Below are positions 9,052 through 17,521 of a DNA stretch of 64,000 nt, one piece after another. The DNA comes from Microbacterium sp. W4I20 (GTDB lineage: Bacteria > Actinomycetota > Actinomycetes > Actinomycetales > Microbacteriaceae), in NCBI RefSeq assembly GCF_030816505.1, contig NZ_JAUSYB010000001.1, forward strand, positions 3,038,001-3,102,000, given 5' to 3'. The notes under the pieces were generated by a model. It did not search any database and was not told the DNA's origin. It saw nothing but the letters and a program-made list of their open reading frames with translations. Numbering within the stretch: position 1 is the stretch's first letter; every line of letters begins with the position of its first letter. The position numbers were made by a program, and so were the translations under genes.

Positions 9052-10203
9052 GTGAAGCTGACAGCTCGCACGCTGCGGGGCCTGGAATGGGTCGCCGCCG
9101 CCGAGATCGAGCGACGACTGCCGGACGCGACGAGCATCCGGATGGCGCCGCGCGAGGTGACCTTCGAGTACCCGATCCTCGACGCGGCCCTGCTTCAGCT
9201 CCAGCCCGTCGACGACATTTTCTGCGTGGTCTCGACGATCGACGGTGTCGGATCGACGAAGGATGCGGTCGCCGACCTGGCGAGCCGGATGCAACGCCTC
9301 GACTGGGAGCCGGTGCTGGCCGAGCTGCGGAGTGTGCGGACGATCCCGGACGGGTTCTTCTTCGACGTGGTCGCGAGCATCGACGGCGCCCACCGCTACA
9401 ACCGGTTCGACGTCGAGAACGCGGCCGGCGCCGCACTCGCCCCGCAGCTCGGGGGTACGCACCTCGCGCGCACGGCGGAGGGCTTCGCGTCGGCGGATCG
9501 GCCGGATCTCACGGTGCGGGTGTTCGTGCAGGACGGGTCTGCCGTGGTGGCGGTGCGGCTGACCGCGGCGCCTCTGCATCGGCGCCCGTACAAGCAGGCG
9601 ACGGGGCCGGGCACCCTCCACCCGCCGGCCGCGGCGGCGCTCGCCACCATCGCGGGCGTGACCTCCGACGATCGCGTCTACGACCCGTTCTGCGGTGACG
9701 GGACGATCGCCATCGAGACCGCGCTGCAGCATCCGGGCATCGTCTTCGGGGCCAGTGACCTCGATCCGGTCCGCGTGGACAACGCGCGGCAGAACGCCGG
9801 CCGCGCAGGGGTGGACGTGGACTTCCGCGTCGCGGATGCCGCGCTGATCTCCTGGCAGGAGGTCGAACCGTCGGTCGTCCTCACCAACCCGCCCTGGAAC
9901 AACGCCGTGCATGCGGCCGGCGGAGCAGCGGCATCCCTCGACGCAGTCTGGCGCGCGGCCCGGCCGGCACTGCGCGGAGGGCGCCTCTGCGTGCTGGCCG
10001 ACGAGAAGCTCGGCATCCCGGAGCGGTTGGCGGGACTCGGCTACCGCCCCAGCTTCACGACCCTCATCCGGCTCAACGGACGCCTCACGTCGCTGGTCGT
10101 CGCGGGCGCGGGCGACGGTCCCGGGCCGGAGCTCGCGCCCGAGCTGCGGGCCTGGCATACAGCCGCGCACTCAGGAGACGGAAAAGTCGGCTTCCTAGCG
10201 TGA
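9052..10203 (+). CDS. THUMP-domain class I SAM-dependent RNA methyltransferase
   Basis: A 383-aa protein. The GTG at 9052 (VKLTARTLRGLEW) is chosen because GGAG lies about 7 nt upstream; a TTG at 9031 is the longer alternative. The N-terminal half (about 40-165) resembles a THUMP/ferredoxin-like RNA-binding part. The C-terminal half is a Rossmann methyltransferase with DPFCGDGTIAIE (SAM motif I) and the NPPW catalytic motif, which marks N-methylation of a base amino group. It is similar in layout to TrmN/RlmL-type enzymes, so the substrate is probably tRNA or 23S rRNA. It has no obvious link to arabinan use and is a housekeeping gene embedded in the locus. Confidence 0.8.
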   Translation: MKLTARTLRGLEWVAAAEIERRLPDATSIRMAPREVTFEYPILDAALLQLQPVDDIFCVVSTIDGVGSTKDAVADLASRMQRLDWEPVLAELRSVRTIPDGFFFDVVASIDGAHRYNRFDVENAAGAALAPQLGGTHLARTAEGFASADRPDLTVRVFVQDGSAVVAVRLTAAPLHRRPYKQATGPGTLHPPAAAALATIAGVTSDDRVYDPFCGDGTIAIETALQHPGIVFGASDLDPVRVDNARQNAGRAGVDVDFRVADAALISWQEVEPSVVLTNPPWNNAVHAAGGAAASLDAVWRAARPALRGGRLCVLADEKLGIPERLAGLGYRPSFTTLIRLNGRLTSLVVAGAGDGPGPELAPELRAWHTAAHSGDGKVGFLA

Positions 10204-10265
10204 GAGCAGGGAAAGCCCCTGCTCCGCGCTCGCGCGGGTGTCCTGCCACGAAGGATCGACCTCCG

Positions 10266-10706
10266 ATGACGAACACCAAAGCCCCCTCTCCCGCCGTCTC
10301 TCTGGGACTCCTCGTCCTGCGCGTCGTCGTCGGCGCCGTCTTCGCCGCACACGGCGCGCAGAAGATCTTCGAGTTCACCATTCCCGGCACCATCGGCAGC
10401 TTCGCCGACATGGGCATCCCGCTGCCCGAGCTCGCCGCACCCGTCGTCGCGTTCGTCGAGCTGATCGGCGGCATCCTGCTGATTCTCGGCTTCCTCACGC
10501 GCCCCGTCGGCATCCTGCTCACGGTCGACATGGCCGTCGCGCTCGTCGCCGTGCACCTCCCCGCGGGCCTCTGGGTCGGAGAGGGCGGCTACGAGTTCGT
10601 GGCGGTCCTCGGCGTCGCGGCTCTCGCCCTTGCCCTGACCGGTGCGGGACGGTTCTCGCTCGACGGCGCGCTGCTGCGCGGACGCGCCCCGGCCTGGCTC
10701 AGCTGA
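10266..10706 (+). CDS. DoxX family membrane protein
   Basis: A 146-aa, four-helix membrane protein of the DoxX/TQO-like family. It shows the typical LLVLRVVVGAVFAAHGAQKI first helix and a conserved P/E-rich middle (IPLPELAAPVVAFVELIGGILLILGF region). The ATG at 10266 fits the family start; the upstream GTG at 10200 would add unrelated residues overlapping the end of the methyltransferase gene. DoxX proteins are tied to redox and thiol homeostasis in actinobacteria, but this copy's precise role is unknown. Its 3' end overlaps the convergent GGCT-like gene by 8 nt. Confidence 0.85.
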   Translation: MTNTKAPSPAVSLGLLVLRVVVGAVFAAHGAQKIFEFTIPGTIGSFADMGIPLPELAAPVVAFVELIGGILLILGFLTRPVGILLTVDMAVALVAVHLPAGLWVGEGGYEFVAVLGVAALALALTGAGRFSLDGALLRGRAPAWLS

Positions 10707-11040
10707 CCTCGAGGTACGCCCACGCAGTGCGGCCGGAGGTGAGCGTCACCTCTCGACGGCCGTAGTCGTCGACCTCGTAATCGTCGGTGGCCTGGAGCTC
10801 GGTGTCCGAGAGCTCGAGGCAGGCGCCGTCGACGGCATCCGTCTCCGTTCCTCGCCGAAGGATCGGATGCCGGTCCGACCCGCTCGTCGCGATGACGAGC
10901 GGGTCGGTGATCAGCAGCCAATCCAGGCGGTACCCGGGAAGCGAGTCGACGGTCGTCGGCACCTCGCGGCCGTACAGCGCGCGCTGCACCTCGGCCTGTC
11001 GAAGGGTTCCGTACGAGAAGACGCGGTGCGGGGTGCTCAC
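10699..11040 (-). CDS. Gamma-glutamylcyclotransferase-like (AIG2/GGCT fold) protein
   Basis: A 113-aa protein beginning MSTPHRVFSYGTLRQ. The YGTLR motif near the N-terminus is the hallmark of the GGCT/AIG2 fold, and the later ELQATDDYEVDDY stretch supplies the acidic residues expected for the active site. Members turn over gamma-glutamyl peptides, but many bacterial ones are uncharacterised. It follows the third GH183 gene on the same strand with a 9-nt gap and may be at the end of that operon. Confidence 0.8.
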   Translation of the reverse strand: MSTPHRVFSYGTLRQAEVQRALYGREVPTTVDSLPGYRLDWLLITDPLVIATSGSDRHPILRRGTETDAVDGACLELSDTELQATDDYEVDDYGRREVTLTSGRTAWAYLEVS

Positions 11041-11049
11041 CGATCCAGG

Positions 11050-12594
11050 TTAGGGCGACCGGACCAGGGCGACGTCGTCGAGCTGCAACCAGATGTCGCC
11101 GCTGTTCGTCCACACCCCGCCGAACACCTGCACCTGGTCGTTCGCGCCCGTGTCGACGTCGACCGTGAAGCGCGTCCACGCGCCGACCGAGACGAAGTGC
11201 GCCTCGCCGAGCACGGTGCCGTCGAGCTCACGCACCCCGAAGTAGCCGTTGTCGCTGTTCGTCGACGTGCGGAGGAATCCGGTCAGCCGGTACGAGGTGT
11301 TCGGCTCGACCGCGACGTCCTGCCAGATGTCGCGCCACCCCGAGTTGTACCGCACGAAGATGTTCCGGTCGCCGGTGAATCCGCCGCCCGGCGCCGTGTC
11401 GATGCCCGAGTTGGGCTTGGCGCCCCAGGTGCCGTCCGCTCCGGTGCCGACCGCATCCGACCGTTCGAAGCTCGGGTCGACGATCAGGTTCGGGTCGACG
11501 ATCATCCCGTGCTTGTCGAGCCGCATGTGCATCAGGTACACGTTGTACGGGTTCCACTGCGACATCGCGAAGTAGATCTCGCCGTCCTTGTTCCACGGAT
11601 GGAAGTAGCCGCCGTACAGCGCCGGATAGTCGGTCGAGCTCGCGACCGTCTGCGCCGGGCTCCACGGGCCCTCGGGGTTCTTCGCGGTGTGCAGCACGAT
11701 GTCCTCGCCGGACAGCGTCATCAGCAGGAACCGCTTGCTGTGTGCGTCGTACTGCACCGAGACCTCGCTCATCGGCGCATCGATGACGGGAGCGGCATCC
11801 GCTTCTTTCTTGCTCCACTTGCGGCCGTCCCAGTAGCGGTACTGGGACTTGTCGAGCAGCTTCTTCGCGGGGACCTTGGCGACCGAGACCGGGCCGTTGC
11901 GCCCGTTCTGCGTGCCGAAGACGTAGATGGTGCCGCCCTTCTGCACGTAGGACTGCATCTGGAACGGGTCGTCGCCGTCGGGGTTCTCCCACCGGGTGTC
12001 CGACACGGTCCAGTTCGCCCCGCCGTCGTCGGAGTAGGCGATGCCGGCGTGGTTCGTGTCCCACATCCCGGGCGGGCCCCACTGCTTCACCGACATGAAT
12101 CCGAGGTACTGCCGGTCGCCCACCGAGATGCCGGCCGTCGGGATCACGGTGATCTCGTCGCCGTTGATCTTCTTCGACGGGATGATCTCCTTCGCCACAC
12201 CCTGGGGTGCCTGCGCCGCCCAGTCGAACAGCATCCCGTCGGAGAGATCCGCGTCACTCGAGCGCACCAGCACGTTGCTGCGCCAGTTGCCGTTGGGCGG
12301 GGCGCCGCCGCCGGGACCGGTCCACGAGTTGCCGAACGTGTCACCGAACGCCGTCAACACATGGCCGTCGCCGTCGTCCCACATGATGCCGAGGTCGGTG
12401 GCCTTGATGTCCCACCGGCCCCAGGTGTTGTTCGGGGCGTCGGGTCCGGTGAGCTTCTCGACCACCGTGACCGGCGTCGACGCGGTCGTCGCGATCGCGG
12501 GTGCCGAGACGGCCGCGCTCGCCACGACCACCACCAGCGAAGCCAATGCGGCACCGGCCGCGAGTCGTCGTCTCTTCAGAGGCGCCATTGCCAT
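11050..12594 (-). CDS. DUF4185 / GH183-type endo-D-arabinanase with C-terminal carbohydrate-binding module, Sec-exported
   Basis: A 514-aa protein with a Sec signal peptide (KRRR n-region, hydrophobic core, cleavage near IATTA at about residue 36). The DUF4185 domain spans about residues 45-365, with the shared motifs TDLG (Asp67) and FGDTF (Asp85). A jelly-roll module follows from about residue 372 to the end (LIVDPSFERS..., WRDIWQDVAVEPNTSYRLTGFLRT region), of the CBM4/9-like kind that binds glycans. It is therefore a modular secreted endo-enzyme able to stay on cell-wall arabinan. It lies downstream of GH172 and a GNAT gene on the same strand, so the LacI operator at 14274 may control all three. 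The Asp-Gly-Asp-Gly stretch near residue 75 is unlike the other two copies. Confidence 0.87.
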   Translation of the reverse strand: MAMAPLKRRRLAAGAALASLVVVVASAAVSAPAIATTASTPVTVVEKLTGPDAPNNTWGRWDIKATDLGIMWDDGDGHVLTAFGDTFGNSWTGPGGGAPPNGNWRSNVLVRSSDADLSDGMLFDWAAQAPQGVAKEIIPSKKINGDEITVIPTAGISVGDRQYLGFMSVKQWGPPGMWDTNHAGIAYSDDGGANWTVSDTRWENPDGDDPFQMQSYVQKGGTIYVFGTQNGRNGPVSVAKVPAKKLLDKSQYRYWDGRKWSKKEADAAPVIDAPMSEVSVQYDAHSKRFLLMTLSGEDIVLHTAKNPEGPWSPAQTVASSTDYPALYGGYFHPWNKDGEIYFAMSQWNPYNVYLMHMRLDKHGMIVDPNLIVDPSFERSDAVGTGADGTWGAKPNSGIDTAPGGGFTGDRNIFVRYNSGWRDIWQDVAVEPNTSYRLTGFLRTSTNSDNGYFGVRELDGTVLGEAHFVSVGAWTRFTVDVDTGANDQVQVFGGVWTNSGDIWLQLDDVALVRSP

Positions 12595-12636
12595 CTCCTT
12601 GTGTCGCCCGCGCGCGGCGGGATGTCAGTGTCAGAA

Positions 12637-13128
12637 CTACGGTTTCCGTGCGAGCCGATACCTCGTGTAGGAGGAGAACACCTCGACGGGAGCGAAACCG
12701 GCTCTCGAGAGCACCGCCTCGCTGCGGACGTTGCCGTGCGAGATGCCGGCGAAGATCTCGGTCGCGCCGACTGCGCGGTGGGCATGGTCGATGAGCGCGC
12801 GAAGCGATGCCGTCGCGAGACCGCGACCAGTGGCCTCCTCCGCAAGCCAGTACCCGCATCCGTACCGTGGCGGGTCGACGGGCACCAGGCTCACGACGCC
12901 CTGGAGCCGGTTATCCTCGAAGATGCCGAAGAGAAATCCGGCCGTATCGTCGCGGACGAGCCTGTCAGCGAGTCCGGCGTGATCAAGGGTGACCAGATCG
13001 CCGTAGTCTCCCCCGGCGGTGAGGTGGGCACGATTGTCGGCGACCACTTTGCGGAGGCTGGCCACGTCGCCGATGCCGAGCGGCCGGAGCCGCACCTCGT
13101 CGATCGTCGTGACCAGCCACTCGGACAT
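12637..13128 (-). CDS. GNAT family N-acetyltransferase (RimJ/RimL-like)
   Basis: A 163-aa acetyltransferase. It opens with VRLRPLGIGDVASLRKVV, shows the acetyl-CoA-binding turn (YWLAEEATGRGLATASLRALIDHA region, with the Q/R-x-x-G-x-G/A pattern) and ends with an RAGF-type strand typical of the RimJ/RimL group. Its ATG follows the GH172 stop by one base (TGACATG), so it is translationally coupled to that gene. Whether it acts on a protein or on an amino-substituted sugar is not visible; its place in the operon is unexplained. Confidence 0.85.
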   Translation of the reverse strand: MSEWLVTTIDEVRLRPLGIGDVASLRKVVADNRAHLTAGGDYGDLVTLDHAGLADRLVRDDTAGFLFGIFEDNRLQGVVSLVPVDPPRYGCGYWLAEEATGRGLATASLRALIDHAHRAVGATEIFAGISHGNVRSEAVLSRAGFAPVEVFSSYTRYRLARKP

Positions 13129-13129
13129 G

Positions 13130-14263
<1,134 letters not shown>

Positions 14264-14270
14264 GGCCGCC

Positions 14271-14285
14271 AATGTAATCGATTTC
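14271..14285 (-). promoter_or_regulatory. LacI-type operator and overlapping -10 for the GH172 operon
   Basis: Read on the minus strand, GAAATCGATTAC (14285-14274) differs in one base from the palindrome at 3275, 4478 and 15905. It runs into TACATT (14276-14271), a -10 box for GH172. It lies between GH172 and the divergent lacI gene, so it could also serve autoregulation. Confidence 0.7.
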
Positions 14286-14365
14286 AGCCGAGAACTCCAT
14301 AGATCGTGTTCCTCCGCGATACTGTTGCTGCACGTCCGGCGCAACCGGGCAGGCAGCGAGGACAC

Positions 14366-15352
14366 ATGGCCACGATCTACGACGTCGCAGAACTCGCGGG
14401 GGTCTCTCCCGCGACGGTCTCGCGTGTCTTCAACGGCACGAGCGTGTCGGACGAGAAGGTCGCCGCTGTCCGCGATGCCGCGGCACAGCTGAGCTTCACG
14501 CCGAATCGCACCGCCCGGTCGTTGCGTCGACAGAGCTCCGAGGTCATCGCGCTCGTCATCCCCGACATCGAGAACCCGTACTTCACCGAGATGGCCCGCG
14601 GCGTCGAGGATGTCGCGTCCGAGGCCGGCTATTCCGTCGTGCTCTGCAACTCCGACTCGCAGATGGAGAAGGAGGCGACGTATCTTCGGATCGCGATCGC
14701 CGAGCACATGTCGGGCATCATCATCGCCACCGCCGAAGAGCACTCCAACCTCGACAGCATCCTCGCCACAGGACGTCCGGTCGTGGCGGTCGACCGCAGC
14801 ACGACGTACGACATCGACGGCGTCGTGATGGCGAATCGGGCGGCGGGAATGTCGGCGACGAAGGATCTGATCGACGCCGGATACCGCCGTATCGCCTACA
14901 TCGGCGGGCCCGAGCACATCGACACGGCGGCGGAACGCGCGGCCGGCTGGCGATCAGCGCTCGGTGCCGCTCAGCCCGACCTCGACCTGGACTCTCTGGA
15001 ACGCTTCGCGACGTTCCGTGTGGACGGCGGCCGTGCGGCGATGGAGGAGCTCCTCGCGCTGGCGGACCCGCCGGATGCCGTCGTGGCGGGCAACAACCTC
15101 ATCGGGGTCGGTGCGATCCAGGTGCTCACCGAGCACGGACTGACGCCGCCGCAAGTGGGAGTCGCCGTGATCGGCTCGCTGCCGTTCACCACTCTGTCGC
15201 CGAACGCCGTGACGGTCGTGCGGCTGCCGGCGCGGCACATGGGCGTCACGGCGGCACGGATGCTGCTGGAGCGGATCAAGGGCGACAAGCAGCCGGCGCG
15301 TACGGTCGTGCTGCGCAACGAGGTGCAGCCCGCGAGCACGCAGCGCGTCTGA
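14366..15352 (+). CDS. LacI family transcriptional repressor of the D-arabinan locus
   Basis: A 328-aa regulator. The N-terminal LacI helix-turn-helix and hinge are canonical (MATIYDVAELAGVSPATVSR, then NRTARSLRR). A periplasmic-binding-like sugar sensor follows (VIALVIPDIENPYFTEMARG, then IIIATAEE, VVAVDRS, RIAYIGGP). The ATG at 14366 follows AGCGAGG; the in-frame extension to 14306 has no ribosome site. It is divergent from GH172 and lies 550 nt from the kinase promoter. The repeated palindrome at four nearby promoters is the obvious binding site. The inducer is presumably D-arabinose, D-ribulose or a D-arabino-oligosaccharide (inference). Confidence 0.92.
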   Translation: MATIYDVAELAGVSPATVSRVFNGTSVSDEKVAAVRDAAAQLSFTPNRTARSLRRQSSEVIALVIPDIENPYFTEMARGVEDVASEAGYSVVLCNSDSQMEKEATYLRIAIAEHMSGIIIATAEEHSNLDSILATGRPVVAVDRSTTYDIDGVVMANRAAGMSATKDLIDAGYRRIAYIGGPEHIDTAAERAAGWRSALGAAQPDLDLDSLERFATFRVDGGRAAMEELLALADPPDAVVAGNNLIGVGAIQVLTEHGLTPPQVGVAVIGSLPFTTLSPNAVTVVRLPARHMGVTAARMLLERIKGDKQPARTVVLRNEVQPASTQRV

Positions 15353-15364
15353 CGGGGTCTTCCG

Positions 15365-15772
15365 TCAGGAGGACTTCCAGAAACGCGTCGCCAGGTTCGC
15401 GACCTCCTTGTCGAGGTCTTCGAGCCTGCGGTCGATCGATCCCAGGCGCTCGGTGAACTTCGTGTCCATGGCGTCGAATCGGGCATCCATGGCGTCGAAC
15501 TTCACCTCCAGGATTCCGTTCAAGCCGTCGAATCGCGCATCGACGGCCTCTCGGAAGCCGTCGAATCGGGCAGCGGACCCCTCGAAGCGGGCGTCGATTC
15601 CCTCCCTGAGGCCGTCGAATCGCGCCTCGAGACTGTCGAAGCGCGCGGCGTTCTCGTTGCGGACCGACGTGATGATCCGATCGTTCTGACGCAGCAGCAG
15701 CGTGATCGCCCCGATCATGATGGCGGCGAAGACTGCGATCAGCGTCCACACCTGCGGTTCGGTCAACTCCAT
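15365..15772 (-). CDS. Small membrane-anchored coiled-coil protein with seven-residue-phased repeats
   Basis: A 135-aa protein: one N-terminal transmembrane helix (WTLIAVFAAIMIGAITLLL), then a long charged helix. The helix repeats A-R-F-D/E-G or closely related units, mostly every 7 or 14 residues, from about residue 43 to 105 (ARFDSLEARFDGLREGID and further copies). This is a coiled coil anchored to the membrane, probably oligomeric. I know of no function. It is convergent with lacI, with 12 nt between the stops. Confidence 0.7.
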   Translation of the reverse strand: MELTEPQVWTLIAVFAAIMIGAITLLLRQNDRIITSVRNENAARFDSLEARFDGLREGIDARFEGSAARFDGFREAVDARFDGLNGILEVKFDAMDARFDAMDTKFTERLGSIDRRLEDLDKEVANLATRFWKSS

Positions 15773-15904
15773 GGCTCCAGTCTGCGAGGGAAAGGCCAGA
15801 TTGTCACGGTATTCCGGTGGTGGGCGGCGCCGATCGCGCGATCAGTGGAGAACCCTCGACTGACCCGGATTGTGCAGATGAACTCTGCAGCGACCTTGCG
15901 ACAT

Positions 15905-15925
15905 GAAATCGATTTCGCGTACAGT
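15905..15925 (+). promoter_or_regulatory. LacI-type operator and -10 box of the kinase-GH116-isomerase operon
   Basis: GAAATCGATTTC (15905-15916), the third perfect copy, with TACAGT (15920-15925) as -10 three bases downstream. The transcript should start near 15932, giving about 40 nt of leader before the AAGGAGG of the kinase gene. Confidence 0.8.
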
Positions 15926-15973
15926 GACGATCAGGTTTCAGATTCCGCGCTTCAGGTTTCAAGGAGGACGCCC

Positions 15974-17521
15974 ATGCGCTGCACCCTCGGGGTGGACATC
16001 GGCACGTCCAGCAGCAAAGGTGTGCTGGTCGACGACGACGGCGTCATCGTCGCGACGGTGACCAGGGCGCACGAGGTCAGTCGGCCGCGCAGCGGCTGGG
16101 TGGAGATGGACGCGCGGGTCTGGTGGGACGAGTTCGTGTGGATCACCCGCGACCTGATCGCCGCCGCGCCGGACGCCGAGATCGCGGGTGTCGGCGTCAG
16201 CGGCATGGGACCGTGCATCCTCCTCGCCGACGAGCACGATGAGCCGGTGCGCCCGGCCATCCTCTACGGCGTCGACACGCGGTCGACGGCCCAGATCGCG
16301 CGGCTGACCGCCGAGCTCGGAACCGACGCGATCACCCGGGTCGGCGGCTCGACCCTCACCTCGCAGGCGGGCGGCCCGAAGATCGCCTGGATCGCGGACG
16401 AGGAGCCGGAGGCCATGGCCCGCGCCCGTCGCCTGTTCATGCCGGCCAGCTGGCTCGCTCGCAAGCTCACCGGGGCCTACGTGCTCGACCACCAGTCCGC
16501 GAGCCAGGTCTCACCGCTCTACGACATCGAGGGCGAACACTGGCATGAGCCCTGGTGGGCGGAGTACGCGGGGGCGATCGAGCAGCCGGCACTCGGCTGG
16601 GCCGGCGACCGCGCCGGTGAAGTGACCGCTGATGCGGCATCCGCCACCGGCCTTGCTGTCGGCACCCCCGTGATCATCGGCACGATCGACGCGTGGACCG
16701 AGGCGGTCAGCGTCGGCGCGCACGAGGCCGGCGATCTGATGCTCATGTACGGGACCACGATGTTCCTCGTGGTCACGGGGGAGGAGACGCTGCGCACCCC
16801 CTCGATGTGGACCACCGCCGGAGCCTTCGCCGGCACCCGCAACCTCGCCGGCGGCCTCTCGACCTCGGGAGCGCTGACGGCCTGGCTGAAGGACCTGACC
16901 GGCGCCGATTACCCGGAACTCCTCGAGGACGCCGAGAAGTCGGGGCCGGGAGCGCGCGGTCTGCTGGTGCTGCCGTACTTCGCGGGCGAGCGCACCCCGA
17001 TTCAGGATCCCGACGCTCGCGGCGTCATTGCGGGCCTCACCCTCGACCACACGCGCGGCGACCTCTACCGCGCCGCCCTCGAGGCGACGGCTCTCGGCGT
17101 GCGCCACAACGTCGAGACGATGCGCGCGGCCGGTGCCGACATCCGCCGGATCGTCGCGGTCGGCGGCGGCACCCAGGGGCGGCTCTGGCTGCAGATCGTC
17201 TCGGATGTCACGGGACTCGTGCAGGAGGTGCCGCAGACGACCATCGGCGCGAGTTACGGCGCTGCCTTCCTTGCAGCGACCGCGATCGCCGAGGCAGGAG
17301 AGGCACCCGCGATCACGTCCTGGAATCCGATCACCGAGACCATCCAGCCGGATGCTGCGCTGCGCGACTTCCACGACGTCCTGTTCGACCGATACGTGCG
17401 ACTGTACGAGGGGTCGAAGGATGTCGTGCACGAGCTCGCCGCAGAGCAGCGCGAACCAGCACAGCAGCGCGAACCAGCAGAGCAGCGCGAACCAGCAGAT
17501 CAGCGAAAGGCAGCCGCATGA
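15974..17521 (+). CDS. FGGY family carbohydrate kinase, probable D-ribulokinase
   Basis: A 515-aa sugar kinase. The ATG at 15974 has an ideal AAGGAGG upstream; an in-frame GTG at 15845 would run through the operator and is rejected. FGGY signatures are GVDIGTSSSKGVLVDDDG (phosphate-binding N-domain), VGVSGMGPCILLAD, and the C-domain IVAVGGGTQGRLWLQIVSDV. With the isomerase two genes downstream, it is expected to phosphorylate D-ribulose to D-ribulose 5-phosphate, feeding the pentose phosphate pathway. Xylulose- or gluconate-kinase specificity cannot be excluded from sequence alone. The last ~25 residues are a low-complexity QREPA repeat not typical of the family. ATGA overlap with GH116. Confidence 0.88.
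   Translation: MRCTLGVDIGTSSSKGVLVDDDGVIVATVTRAHEVSRPRSGWVEMDARVWWDEFVWITRDLIAAAPDAEIAGVGVSGMGPCILLADEHDEPVRPAILYGVDTRSTAQIARLTAELGTDAITRVGGSTLTSQAGGPKIAWIADEEPEAMARARRLFMPASWLARKLTGAYVLDHQSASQVSPLYDIEGEHWHEPWWAEYAGAIEQPALGWAGDRAGEVTADAASATGLAVGTPVIIGTIDAWTEAVSVGAHEAGDLMLMYGTTMFLVVTGEETLRTPSMWTTAGAFAGTRNLAGGLSTSGALTAWLKDLTGADYPELLEDAEKSGPGARGLLVLPYFAGERTPIQDPDARGVIAGLTLDHTRGDLYRAALEATALGVRHNVETMRAAGADIRRIVAVGGGTQGRLWLQIVSDVTGLVQEVPQTTIGASYGAAFLAATAIAEAGEAPAITSWNPITETIQPDAALRDFHDVLFDRYVRLYEGSKDVVHELAAEQREPAQQREPAEQREPADQRKAAA
17446..17499 (+). repeat. Three tandem 18-bp repeats at the 3' end of the FGGY kinase gene
   Basis: Units at 17446, 17464 and 17482 (GCAGCGCGAACCAGCAGA, with one base differing in the first) encode repeating QREPA plus Q/E/D. 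A degenerate fourth unit follows. Unit loss or gain would keep the frame and only change the length of the kinase tail just before the ATGA junction with GH116. Confidence 0.9.

Noticed and set aside
7867..10170. A 767-codon open frame on the minus strand
   Set aside because: It is antisense to GH183 copy 2 and the methyltransferase, which have clear motifs, signal peptide and ribosome sites.
10994..11006. GCCTGTCGAAGGG as a possible fourth copy of the dispersed repeat
   Set aside because: Only 13 bases match and they encode the conserved YGTLRQ region of the GGCT-like protein, so chance or protein constraint explains it.
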